DNA from: Hydractinia symbiolongicarpus
Lineage: Eukaryota > Cnidaria > Hydrozoa > Anthoathecata > Hydractiniidae
NCBI RefSeq assembly: GCF_029227915.1
Contig: NC_079877.1
Span: forward strand, 22,655,851-22,719,850
DNA length: 64,000 nt
Direction of reading: 5' to 3'
Shown: one piece after another, positions 11,333-21,095 of the stretch
Layout of the letters: each line of letters begins with the position of its first letter
How positions within the stretch are numbered: the first letter of the stretch is position 1
Program-made: the position numbers and the translations under genes
The notes under the pieces: generated by a model
What the model was told of the DNA's origin: nothing
The model's input: the letters and a program-made list of their open reading frames with translations, nothing else
Databases searched by the model: none

Positions 11333-11767
11333 CTATTTACACTCTTCAAGCAATTTCTTCAAAAGTTCAATATTCTCCTTCGGTCCAGAGAATTGAAGCA
11401 AACAGGGGATCCTCAATCCCTTATCATCTCCAAAGTTAGTTCTTTTCCCTGTCACTTTTACTTTGCAAGTACACAACATCTCTGACTTCAGAAAGTAAAA
11501 TATCATTTTGGCAAATTTTCCTGTTTTTCCTTTAGGCAAATGACCAACAATATCTCCTTTTTTGCAGACCGCCACTGCATATTTGTCTATGTCGTTTGTT
11601 GGTTCCATTTTAGCTTCTAGGACTTCACCAATAACAGCGTTCCATTTCTTTTGATACTCATGATATCCCATAACGGTTGAGTTGCTCTCATAATACTTGA
11701 TAAGAATGATTTCTATCGGCTGTGTTTCGTTGATTATCATTAAAACAAGATCCATTGTAATTTTCAC
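11333..11767 (-). CDS. HIRAN-domain-like protein carried by the transposon
   Basis: An intact 144-aa reverse-strand frame just inside the left end of the Tigger element. From about residue 33 it reads GYHEYQKKWNAVIGEVLEAK, then EPTNDIDKYAVAV, then GDIVGHLPKG. It ends in a strand-rich part with KVTGKR...LRIPCLLQFSG. That is the HIRAN layout: G...Y....W...IGE.L...E..N..D.YAVAV...G..VGHLP....... HIRAN domains bind DNA 3' ends in HLTF/Rad5-type helicases. Free-standing versions also occur, by my recollection, as repeated genes in cnidarians. No other domain is attached. It is divergently oriented from the RT frame, with a shared 334-bp gap. A role in transposition or in handling broken ends is only a guess. 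Confidence 0.7.
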   Translation of the reverse strand: MKITMDLVLMIINETQPIEIILIKYYESNSTVMGYHEYQKKWNAVIGEVLEAKMEPTNDIDKYAVAVCKKGDIVGHLPKGKTGKFAKMIFYFLKSEMLCTCKVKVTGKRTNFGDDKGLRIPCLLQFSGPKENIELLKKLLEECK

Positions 11768-12101
11768 TTCTTCGTCCTAATTGTGGTGTGACTGCTTTGT
11801 TGTTGTGTTGTTTCGTTTCGTTTTATAACATTCGAACGGATCATTTAAAATTCGAACGTTTCCTTTGATTTTCAAACGTTTCATCTAATTTTCGAACGCT
11901 TCGAAAGCTCGATTAAAAAACAAGTGGGCGGATGTAAACAAACTTGTTGACGGTTGACGGTTAAAGATGGCGGACGTCTCCAATGCCGATTGATCGGAAC
12001 AAAGTAAATGATCCGTCATGCAAGTTTCAATTAAGTGTCAAAACGCGAAGAATTAATTGAAGTAACGACGAAACATCATTTTCACAGTTTATTGGATAAA
12101 A
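11768..12101. promoter_or_regulatory. Divergent intergenic gap inside the Tigger element
   Basis: This gap lies between the HIRAN start and the zinc-finger ORF. It contains several TTCGAACG/TTCAAACG words (about 11828-11900). It also contains ATGTAAACAAACTT (11932-11945) followed by TTAAAGATGGC (11961-11971). Both words recur in the same order directly before the transposase start (15326-15339, 15363-15373). That suggests either a duplicated leader/promoter or a target-site-like duplication around the RT segment. Confidence 0.5.
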
Positions 12102-12248
12102 ATGGTTAAAAGAGGTCATAAGCAACCATCGTCATCGAATTCAAGAATTGATAGTGTTGAGCAGAGTCAAGAGACTTTTCCGTGTATGAAATGTCACCGA
12201 AAGTTTAAAACATATAGAGGTTTGGTAAGGCACTTGAAGTATTGTTAA
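12102..12248 (+). CDS. C2HC zinc-finger leader ORF of the RT segment
   Basis: A 48-codon frame from ATG 12102 to TAA 12246-12248. Residues 28-48 form a zinc finger C-x2-C-x12-H-x4-C (CMKCHRKFKTYRGLVRHLKYC region). The next frame continues in the same phase directly after the stop. The finger is therefore probably the N-terminal finger of the RT protein, cut off by a nonsense change or joined by readthrough. N-terminal fingers of this kind sit before the RT in R2-like retrotransposons. Confidence 0.6.
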   Translation: MVKRGHKQPSSSNSRIDSVEQSQETFPCMKCHRKFKTYRGLVRHLKYC

Positions 12249-15164
12249 GTGTTGACACAGAACATTGCACAAACACAACAGGATACAAATCAACAACGTA
12301 ACGTTCCCGAAGACGCAACTTCATCTCAACATCATTTTGCTGATGCTCCAGAGAAGTTTTATTGGAGTAATGTTAAAGGAAGTGAAGCAGTCAATGACAT
12401 CGAGGAATGTTACAGCAGAATTGTTTATTGGAAACGAAACTTGTTTATGCTGCCTAATGAAAACGCAGGTAAATCCTACGTACGTGAGACCACAAGATTG
12501 CTCAATGCGTGGATTGAAAACACACCTTTAAGAGCTATAGCATTAAAAGCTATACATATCATGCCTGCTCTGCTGCTGCAAAAACCATCACAAGCATCGA
12601 AATCTAAGGAGCACGTAGAAGCATTAAACAGACGTCTAGCACAATGGTTTAAAGGAGATTTTATGAGCTTAATGGATGAGGCACAGACGATTCAAAGCCG
12701 ACTACCTAAAGTAATAAAAAAGCAAGATATTGCAGTTATTTCAAGGAAGTTCCGGAACCATATGCAAAAAGGAGATGTTCATAAAGCGATTAATGTGGTG
12801 ACGAACAATATGTCTGGAGGAATACTTCCTTTGAATGACGAAACTCTTGAAATGCTAAAACAAAAACATCCTGAAGGAAGTGAATCATACGAAGACACGC
12901 TGATACAAGGTCCGATCAAATCAGTTAATGCCGTTGTATATGACGTCATTGACGAAGACATGATAATGCGAGCAGCGAAGACAACAAAAGGCGGCTCCGG
13001 ACCATCTGGAATGGATGCGAATGGATGGATCAAAATCATAGCGTCTAGAGTTTATGGCGACACTGGAACAGATTTACGGAAAGCGATAGCTAAGTTTGCA
13101 AGAAGACTTTGCCATGAAGAAGTAAACGATAATTCTTTAGAGGCGTATTTAGGATGTCGTCTTGTGCCTTTAGACAAGAACCCTGGTCTTAGACCTATCG
13201 GAGTAGGATAGGTTTTTAGACGCATTATTGGAAAAGCCGTGATGTACGCATCAAAGAATGATGTTATTGAATCTTGTTCAAAAATTCAAATGTGCTCCGG
13301 TCATGAATCTGGGTGCGAAGCTGCTATACATGCAATGAAAGATGCATACTCTAGTGAAGAAGCCGAATGTGTCTTATTAGTTGATGCTGCGAATGCCTTC
13401 AATAGCTTGAACCGTAGTGCAACACTTCATAATACCAAGATCATTTGCCCGATTCTAGCAACATACATCAACAACTGCTACATAAAGCCTGCGAGACTTT
13501 TTGTGATTGGTGGAACTGAATTGAGTTCAAGAGAAGGTACCACTCAAGGCGACCCGTTGGGGATGGCCATTTACGCAATAGGACTCACACCATTACTTGA
13601 TAGAATGAAAAACATTGCTGATATTGATATGAAATTGGTAGCTTTTGCTGATGACTTAACAGCTGTTGGAAATTTTTCCACCATTCGGAAATGGTGGGAC
13701 GAGCTCATTGTGGAAGGCCCAAAATTTGGTTACCAACCACAGCCAAAGAAATCATGGCTAATTGTGAAAGATAAGAACATTGAAGGAGCAAAAACACACT
13801 TCAAAGAAACAAATATCCAAATTACATGTACAGGAGAACGACATCTCGGAGCAGTTATTGGCAGTGAGACTTTTCGAAAAGAGTACGTTGAAGACATTGT
13901 CGCGAAATGGGTGAAAGAAATCACACTAATTTCAGAAATAGCTGCTATCGAACCACAAGCAGCTTATACATGCTATGTTAGTGGATATCAACATCGCTTC
14001 ACATACTATTTACGGACCATCCCAGAAATATCATCATTACTGCGACCAGTGGAAAGTGTAATAAGACACCAACTGTTGCCGGCTATTACTGGTGGTCATA
14101 TTGTAAACGAGGTAGAGAGGGAGCTAATGTCCTTGCCACCACGTCTCGGGGGTCTAGGAATAAAAATCCTTGAGAATGTTTCTGACACAGAATACGAGAA
14201 TTCTCGGAAAATGACGACGGAGCTCGTAAATATTCTTCTCAGACAAAATGAAAATGCGAACGAGATCAGCAAAACGAAAAGCCAAATAAAGTCTGAGAGA
14301 AATAAAAGCCATCAAAACATTCTGCAAGGACTATTGTCACAAATGGATGAAAGTGCTAAGAGGCAGAACGAAGCAAATCAGGAAATAGGTGCGTCAAAAT
14401 GGTTGACGACTCTGCCAATAAAGGAGAGTGGTTACTACCTCACAAAGGAGCAGTTTTTCGACGCATTGAGAATTCGATATAACTGGGAATTACCCAGGTT
14501 ACCATTTGAATGTGCATGTGGCTCAAAGTTTGATCTTGCTCATGCGTTATCCTGCAAAAAGGGTGGGTTTGTCACACAACGTCATAACGAAGTTCGTGAT
14601 ATAACTGCTCAGCTTTTGAAAGAAGTGTGTAAAGACGTACGAATTGAACCGATGCTTGCTCCACTACAAAACGAACGCTTTGACCGGAAAAGTGCGATCA
14701 CATCCAATGAAGCTCGATTAGATGTTAGCGCACTTGGTTTTTGGATTCCTGGCCAACGGGTATTCTGCGATGTCAGGGTCTTTGACCTTAACGCCCAGAG
14801 GTATAGGAACACAGAAATCAAACGTTGCTATGAAAGAAATGAGCAAGAAAAGAAAAGGTTATACAACGAAAGGGTTTTGCAGGTTGAAAATAGTTCTTTT
14901 ACACCTTTGGTGTTTTCTACACACGGTGGGTTAGGAAGAGAATGCAAGAGATTCTATCAACGTCTTGCTGAGTTGATAACAGATAAACGTGGTATACCAA
15001 CGTCTATCGCTACGACGTTTGTCAGAACGAAAATTTGCTTTTCGTTACTCCGATCGACATTGCTATGCCTGCGTGGATCAAGATCATTGCGGCGGGATGT
15101 TAACATATCTGATATCGACATGTCTTTGACCAACACACTATCGGAAATAAGGGAATTCCGATAG
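12249..15164 (+). pseudogene. RT with zinc knuckle and restriction-like endonuclease (R2-like)
   Basis: One reading frame of about 970 codons, broken by TAG at 13209-13211 inside the conserved RPIGVG-stop-VFRRIIGKA block, where the ancestral codon was probably GAG. RT motifs follow. Motif A is LLVDAANAFNSL near 13378. Motif B is GTTQGDPLGMAIYA. Motif C is AFADDL at 13641-13658. From 14511 a Cys/His knuckle reads C-x-C-x8-H-x4-C with a further H. After it comes RLDVSALGFW...FCDVRVF, with Asp at 14721 and 14769, resembling a PD-(D/E)XK nuclease as in R2/NeSL-type LINEs. The C-terminus has FTPLVFSTHGGLG and LLRSTLLCLRGSRS. No integrase, no long terminal repeats and no poly(A) tail are seen. The domain order is supported; the subfamily name is not certain. 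Confidence 0.7.
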
Positions 15165-15368
15165 CCGAAATAGCATTATATATTATATATTTTGAGCGGC
15201 GGTCTCTCGCTATAGAAATAGACCAAAACAAAATTATATAAAATAACGTATGTTTGAATTTTCAAGGTATCAAGCCGAATAAACGGATGATACTATGTAA
15301 TTTTATAATTTCTAAATATAATATAATGTAAACAAACTTTTTAAAGGCTCTTCAAATCCACATTAAAG
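15165..15368. other. Spacer between RT frame and transposase
   Basis: A very AT-rich 204-bp gap holding ATGTAAACAAACTT (15326) and TTAAAGATGGC (15363), the latter containing the transposase ATG. No poly(A) tail or repeat marking a retrotransposon 3' end is visible. Confidence 0.4.
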
Positions 15369-16942
15369 ATGGCAACCGCTCAGACAACGTCAAGAAAGAA
15401 AACTGTTCTGACGATCAAAGAAAAATATCTTGCTTTGAAAGAGCTTGAAAAAGAAGGAACAACTAAAAAGTCTATTGCTAAAAAGTATGGTGTCCCACCT
15501 AACACACTTTCATACTGGGTTAAGAATAAAAGTGACATTTTTACCAAGTATGAATCAGGCCAGTATGGAGTTAAAAGACCAAAGCTTTCTTCCGGAAAAT
15601 ACGATAACATTGATAAAGCAGTTTACAAGTGGTTCGTTAATGCTCGTGAAAGAACTGTGCCGATTAGTGGTCAAATCATTCGAGAAAAAGCATTGGATTT
15701 TGCAAAGCAATTCAACGAACCTGATTTTAAAGCTTCAGAAGGCTGGCTAGACAGATGGAAGTACAGACAAAACATCATTTACAGAATTATTTCTGGAGAG
15801 GAAAAGTCTTGTACACCAGGGATGACAGCAAGCTGGGAAGAAACACACCTGCCAACCATTTTGTCACACTATGATTTACAAGACATTTTCAATGCTGATG
15901 AATTCGGCTTGTTCTACCAGATGCTTCCAACAAATACCTATCATGCCAAAGGTGAAAGATGTGCTGGTGAAAAGTTCAGCAAAGTTCGTTTGACAGGACT
16001 TGCAGCAGGAAATGCCCTAGGTGAAAAGTTGCCCATGTTCGTTATCGGAAAATCGGTTACACCGCGCTGTTTCAAAGGAGTCAGAAGTCTTCCCTGTCAG
16101 TACAAAGCTCAAAAGAAGGCCTGGATGGATTCTAAAATCTTTACCGATTATGTGAAAAAACTCGATGTTAAATTTGAAACTGCGGGTCGAAAGATTGTCT
16201 TGATAATTGACAATTGCCCAGCTCATCCAGAAGTCACTGGTCTTAAAGCAGTAGAATTAGTTTTTCTACCACCAAATACAACGTCTAAGACCCAGCCCAT
16301 GGATCAAGGTGTAATCCGAGCATTGAAGGCATATTACCGGTCAAATCTTGTGAAACGTCAAATAAAGTTCATTGACGGCGGTAAAGAGGTCCCTAAAATT
16401 AACATTCTTGAAGGGATGCAAATCTTGGTCAAATCATGGGACGCTGTTTCAAAAGACACCGTTAAAAACTGCTTTAAGAAGCAGGCATCTCAAAAGAAGC
16501 ACAGATCACGAGTCTCAATGATGCTGATGACCCATTTAAATCTCCTTCTGACAGCATAAGCGAGTTGAAAAAAAGAGAAGTTGACGGCGACATCTTTAAC
16601 GCAGATGATTTTGTGGATATTGATTTTGAGGTATGCACGAGTAAATCAATTGAATTGACTGATGAGGAAATCGTGGAAATCGTACTTAATGAGGACAAAG
16701 ATCAAAACGCGCCGAATCTCGAAGATGACGATGATGATGAAATTGAGGCACATGACATCCCCCCGAAGAAGCCAAAGCAGTCAGAGTTGGAAGAGGCCTT
16801 AGAATTGTTGGAAAGATGGTCTTTGTTTGACGAGAATGGTCTTGAAATCAGAAAGCAGTTAAACATGATAACACGTACATGTCAAAAACACTACATCGAT
16901 AGTAAAAAACAATGTAGCATTAAAGATTTTTTTAAGAGTTGA
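15369..16942 (+). pseudogene. Tigger (pogo/CENP-B type) transposase, one frameshift
   Basis: Residues 12-55 form a psq-type helix-turn-helix (KEKYLALKELEKEGTTKKSI). Residues 70-135 are the CENP-B/Tc5 second DNA-binding domain (ISGQIIREKALDFAKQF, GWLDRWKYR). The DDE catalytic domain follows. Its three acids are Asp177 (NADEFGLFY), Asp281 (LIIDNCPAH) and Asp312 (TQPMDQGVI). The frame breaks near 16480, where one base is missing in a run of A and G after KNCFKK. The correct C-terminal frame then runs on to 16942. It includes an acidic stretch (EDDDDDEIEAHD) and ends QCSIKDFFKS, like TIGD proteins. Reading start to stop therefore gives a truncated 396-aa protein, although the catalytic triad is complete. 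The ATG at 15369 directly precedes the first DNA-binding domain. Confidence 0.9.
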
Positions 16943-17219
16943 ACTCCTTGTATTTACTAGATACATTTTCTTTATAACTTTCATATTTTAAAACCTGTTA
17001 ACAATTTGTTCAAATTTATTCTTTCTTCAAAAAGTAAAAATTCTTTGTGTTTACACGCTCAACTGAACCACAATGCCTCAATTACTTAAGAAAAGTCCAT
17101 CCCATTAAGGTTAAGTTGAAAATCTGGCGGGAAAACGAATTTTTCAGTTATTCGAACTCCCGGTTATTCGAAGTAAATTCTTATCCCCCTTGAGGCTTCG
17201 AATAACCGGGAGTCTACTG
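16943..17219. repeat. Right end of the Tigger element
   Basis: A 3' non-coding region followed by subterminal CAGTTATTCGAAC and CGGTTATTCGAAG copies, and then the terminal inverted repeat (complement of CAGTAGACTCCCGGTTATTC) ending at 17219. The TA target copy is at 17220-17221. Confidence 0.8.
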
Positions 17220-17221
17220 TA

Positions 17222-17791
17222 CTCCAAAATTGCTACTTTTTGAAAATATCTCCTCAATTCTTCTCAATTAGTCTTGAGAACAAAAGAAAAGTTTTGATTA
17301 CACGTGCATAAAATTTATTAAATAGGCCAATAATAAAATCGTTGTGGTGTAGAGTTTCATATGCTCATAATTAAATTATTCTCTTATTTGGCCATCCTGT
17401 CTTTTCTCTTCTATTGTTCCAATTTATTTGCTCTCAATTGAATTAAAACTTCATTATTTTATAACATATGTCTTTTGTAGTGGAAATAATGTCAAAAGCT
17501 AAATAAATAATCCAGGTTTCCAGATATATGGTTGCAGATTTTAAGCCTTAGGATTTTTGACAACGTTTGGATCTGTTTTAATGAGTTTTTTGTCATGGTC
17601 TGAAGATTTTGCTAGTTGGCCAAAGCTATCAAGATTCTGCTGATCCTATCACACGGCTCAAATGGAACGTAACTTTAGTACTCTTTTAAAACTTCTAGTG
17701 AAAAATCAGAATAGGGAAGGCTTGATAGTTCAGATAGTCACCCATGACCACACAAAATTCCACAACCATCAATCATTTAATATGGAAATTA
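17222..17791. other. Spacer between two DNA transposons
   Basis: AT-rich DNA with no recognisable gene. The last two bases (TA, 17790-17791) are the target duplication of the next element. Confidence 0.4.
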
Positions 17792-18950
17792 CTTTAAAGG
17801 AAGAAATTTTCGCGGAAGAAATTTTCGCGATTTCGCGAATTTTGGCCAAAATCGCGAAAATAAAGTCCCGCGAAAAAAATCAAAAGAGGTCGTTCGCGAA
17901 AATAAATTCCCGCGAAATTTTCAAGTATGCTTGATTCGCGAAAATAAATTCCCGCGAAAAAAATTTTTTTGCAACATAACAAATACCTTATTGGGGAAAA
18001 GTTTGAGAAAAATGTGCAAGGTTTTATTTATGGCACTTCTCACTCTAAAAAATGAAAGCATTAGGAAGTAATAACGTAAACAGTTTTTCGATATCTTTTA
18101 AAAATTTTCTTTTTGTTTTGTTTAATCTATTACTGGCCAAATGACGAGCGAAGTCCTCAATAAGATCAAGAAAAACCACATATGTGTCGTCAATGTACCA
18201 GCAAATATGACCAAGTTTTATCAACCATTAGATTTAACTGTCAATGGACATGCAAAGCGCTTCTTGAGAAATAAATTCAGCACCTGGTACGCTGATCAAA
18301 TTTCAAAGCAGCTTAATGATGGGGTCAAAATTGATGAAGTAGATGTTAAGCTGCGTTTAACTACTCTCAAACCCCTACATGCTCAATGGGTTGTCGACTT
18401 TTATGATGAGATGACTACCACCAAAGAAAAAGTATCATTGAAAGTGGATGGAGAGCAGCGGGAATTACTGATGCGATTCAGCTGGGTAGCAAGAATCTCC
18501 CTCCAATCGACCCATTTCAAGAGATCGACCCGTTATGTGAAAGCAGTCCAGTGGAGAACCAGCAGCTTCAATCGGTTTGTGGTTTGACCTTGGAAGAAAA
18601 GCAGATTGGATACTCTGAAAGAGCCGACGACGACGAAAATGACGATAGCGGTGAAGACGACGAAGATGAGGATTGTGATTTTGTGTGGGAAAGATCTGCT
18701 TTTGACGCTTTTGAAAGCATGGAAGATGAACAATGACACTGTTAGAACAAATATTTTTGTTACTCGTTAATACGAAAAGCTTTACCCTGTAAAACTTGTT
18801 CTCGCGAAAAATTTCGAAAGTGTTCATTCGCGAAAATATATTCCCGCGAAAAATCTTAGGAGAGGCTATTCGCGAAAATAAATTCCAAAAAAATTTCGCG
18901 ATTTTTTGGCCTCGCGAAAATTTCTTCCGCGAAAATTTCTTCCTTTAAAG
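17792..18950 (+). mobile_element. 1159-bp DNA transposon with 39-bp perfect TIRs
   Basis: The left end CTTTAAAGGAAGAAATTTTC and the next 19 bases repeat perfectly, inverted, at the right end (39 bp in all). TA flanks both sides. Inside each end are direct and inverted copies of TTCGCGAAAATAAATTCCCG. The middle carries only the C-terminal part of a transposase, so this is an internally deleted, non-autonomous copy. The TA target and the transposase fragment put it in the Tc1/mariner-pogo supergroup, but its termini differ from the Tigger element next door. Perfect ends suggest recent movement. Confidence 0.85.
18141..18736 (+). pseudogene. Transposase C-terminal fragment (DDE superfamily)
   Basis: The first frame (18141-18587) starts MTSEVLNKIKKNHICVVNVP and contains NMTKFYQPLDLTVNGHAKRF. 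This is the last catalytic Asp region (QPLDL) of a pogo-like DDE transposase, followed by LKPLHAQWVVDFYDEM. Near 18440 a missing base shifts the frame. The continuing frame (GWRAAGITDA...) runs to 18736 with a strongly acidic tail (DDDENDDSGEDDEDED). The N-terminal DNA-binding part and the first two catalytic acids are absent, so it cannot act alone. Confidence 0.75.
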
Positions 18951-18952
18951 TA

Positions 18953-19985
18953 TTGCAAAGCTACAAGTTCATGTTACGCAAGCACGAGCAAGGTATCTGG
19001 GTGTCAAAAAGAACGTTTTCAGAGTTCGGTGAAGTCAGTGAGAGAGGTAAAAATGAACACTGAACAAAAACAATGTTTCAATAAATAGGAATATTTTACA
19101 AACGAAAGAATCGATCTGCCAATGGTCACTTGTTTAAAGCAAATAGTGTGTGTGCTGTTTCGAAAAGAGGTTCGCAAGAAAATAAATCAACACCTGATGT
19201 TTATTGGAAAAGGATTTTGCTAAAAAAGAAGGAGGAGTTTTTCAGAATATTTTTGTTGCGTTTTCACTGTAATCATTGGTTTAGGTTTTCTTCATGTAAA
19301 ATTCAAACTTCACACCCACCCCAATTTTTAACTGCTTTCTTTGTTCTGATTGCATGTGCTTCGAAAGAACGAATTTAGTTGTTTTGATTGAGATTTCATC
19401 TTATGTCATTTCCTGAGAGATTCTTTCAGTTTATTCGTGCTGCAAGTGAGCCAAAGCTGCAAAATTTGTTTAAATTTGTTACTTATCTAGGTATAAAATA
19501 TCCGATCTTCTCTATTTTCGTGAAAAATAATTTGAAACCTGCTCAAATCTCCTAATTTTTTCCATGCCGATATCTCCTTCAGAAGGGCTAAAATTCCTCC
19601 TCAAATCTCCTCAAATTTGACTTTTCAAAAAGAGTAAAAACCTTGAATATATTTTATCTATATATTTTATCAAGCTACACTCAATGCTTCTTAAAAATCA
19701 TCAATTTGAGAGTACCTCCATGATTTAAGCCTGAAATGTCTCTTACATATTTTGGGCCTCATTTTTTAAAAAAACATGTAGTGTTTTTACTTAACTTATG
19801 ATATAAATCCAACGCTAAAAATTGATAAAAAAAGAAATCAGTAGGAAACACGGAGCGTGATAGGACGTTTTAAACGTTATTTTTCTCGAAATATTTAAAA
19901 ATATACCCATTATTTTTTGTACATGTATTTACACAATTTATTTACAGGATAAAAGAAAGATAAACAGGGGTAAAATAAACTGGTT
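18953..19985. other. Intergenic, no gene recognised
   Basis: Between the 1.16-kb transposon and the pseudokinase. Repeated CTCCTCAAATCTCCT words occur at about 19540-19620. Short open frames here have no recognisable similarity. Confidence 0.35.
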
Positions 19986-21095
19986 TTAAAGGAATTGTTT
20001 GATTTCGTCACATGTTGTGGATTTCCCTTCGGAGATTAAATTCAAGTCCTTCAAAGATGGACGTTTTTCGGGATCCGTATTCAAGCATTTTTTAATGATC
20101 TGTTTGAAGTCATCTGAATAGGAATCTGATAATTCCTGGGGTGAGTTGCCTTCTGTAATATCATTCAAGGCTTCGAACATGTTGGAAGCATCTTCAATTT
20201 TGTAAGCAGGTTCAAGAGCGGCTATCTCATATGTGATCACGCCCAATTCCCAAACCAAGCTGGATGTTGTTGGCTCTTCTCCGGTAATAACTTCCGGAGA
20301 AGTGTAAACACCAGTTGGCTCGTCATCCTCCATTATCAAGTTCTCCATCGCACTTGCTTCTTCTGATAAACTCATGATATCGCTCTCAAGTCTGATTTCT
20401 CCATCACTGGCGAAACCCAGCTTGTGTGTTTTCAGATTTTGACAATGTAAGCCCACTTTTGCTAAGGCGAGGATAACTTTTGTGACCTGATAAAGAACAC
20501 ACCAAATGGTGCTTTCTGAGATGGTAGTCTTCTGCTTCTTCACATTTTTGATCACATCGTCCATTCTCCTGGCATATTCCAAAACATAAACAACTTTGTC
20601 TTGCTGCAAGAAAGATGTGTAGCATTTTTGAACGCCAGTGAGGGAGAGATTTTCCCACTTACTGAGAACCTCAAAGCGTTCCTTCGATATTTCCTTTCTG
20701 TCAAGAACTTTTAGGATAACGGCTTTGGTATCCAATCGACATACAGCTTTGTATATCCCCGATTCCACATCTTCAGGTGTGACATCATCTTTGTTTACGA
20801 AGAAGTCATCGGTACCAAACGCTTTTGTTAAGTATTGCACAAGTGATTTTGGTAAATTCAATTCTTTGAAGAGATCTTTCGATTTGTCAATGCCTGTGGC
20901 TTGTAAAATTGTGTTTCGCGCACTTTGAAACAAACTCAATGGTGATTCGTTCTTTTTGTCTCCAGTTTTCTTAACAATATCGAAACTTGTACTTTGATCC
21001 ATTTTTTGTGTAGAAGATGTGTGCGCGGTTGATATTGCGTGAGTGTTTTGCGTTGGATAAGTATATTTTATATTTGACGTCATATATAACGTCAT
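19986..21095 (-). CDS. Protein-kinase-like pseudokinase, uninterrupted
   Basis: A 369-codon reverse-strand frame with no introns. From about residue 110 it has a protein-kinase fold: a VAIK-like AVILKVLD with the Lys kept, a hinge region VVYVLEYA, and an alpha-E helix. Then comes GLHCQNLKTHKLGF where HRDLKPxN should be, so the catalytic Asp is missing. No DFG is visible (IRLESD instead). The C-lobe is clear: YTSPEVI (APE-like), SSLVWELGVITYEIAAL, and CLNTDPEKRPSLKDL. The C-lobe resembles NEK kinases, but the family is not certain. Loss of both metal- and proton-handling residues implies a scaffold or regulator. A second Met at 21002 (context aaaATGG) would give 338 aa and may be the true start. 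The lack of introns suggests a retrocopy or a lineage-specific gene. Confidence 0.75.
   Translation of the reverse strand: MTLYMTSNIKYTYPTQNTHAISTAHTSSTQKMDQSTSFDIVKKTGDKKNESPLSLFQSARNTILQATGIDKSKDLFKELNLPKSLVQYLTKAFGTDDFFVNKDDVTPEDVESGIYKAVCRLDTKAVILKVLDRKEISKERFEVLSKWENLSLTGVQKCYTSFLQQDKVVYVLEYARRMDDVIKNVKKQKTTISESTIWCVLYQVTKVILALAKVGLHCQNLKTHKLGFASDGEIRLESDIMSLSEEASAMENLIMEDDEPTGVYTSPEVITGEEPTTSSLVWELGVITYEIAALEPAYKIEDASNMFEALNDITEGNSPQELSDSYSDDFKQIIKKCLNTDPEKRPSLKDLNLISEGKSTTCDEIKQFL

Larger units (their letters stand above)
11029..17219 (+). mobile_element. 6.2-kb pogo/Tigger transposon with HIRAN and RT cargo
   Basis: The left end is CAGTAGACTCCCGGTTAATT at 11029. The right end is the complement of CAGTAGACTCCCGGTTATTC, finishing at 17219. 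TA flanks both sides (11027-11028, 17220-17221). Both ends carry extra subterminal copies of GGTTATTCGAA. Contents left to right are a HIRAN-domain ORF (-), a C2HC zinc-finger ORF and RT/endonuclease frame (+), and a Tigger transposase (+). A typical Tigger is 2-3 kb and carries only the transposase. The element is intact at its ends but broken inside: the transposase has a 1-base deletion and the RT frame has stops. The RT part may be a nested insertion, since near-identical 14-bp and 11-bp words flank it. Confidence 0.88.

Noticed and set aside
16017-16226. Reverse-strand frame inside the transposase
   Set aside because: Shadow of the Tigger DDE domain, which is coding on the + strand.
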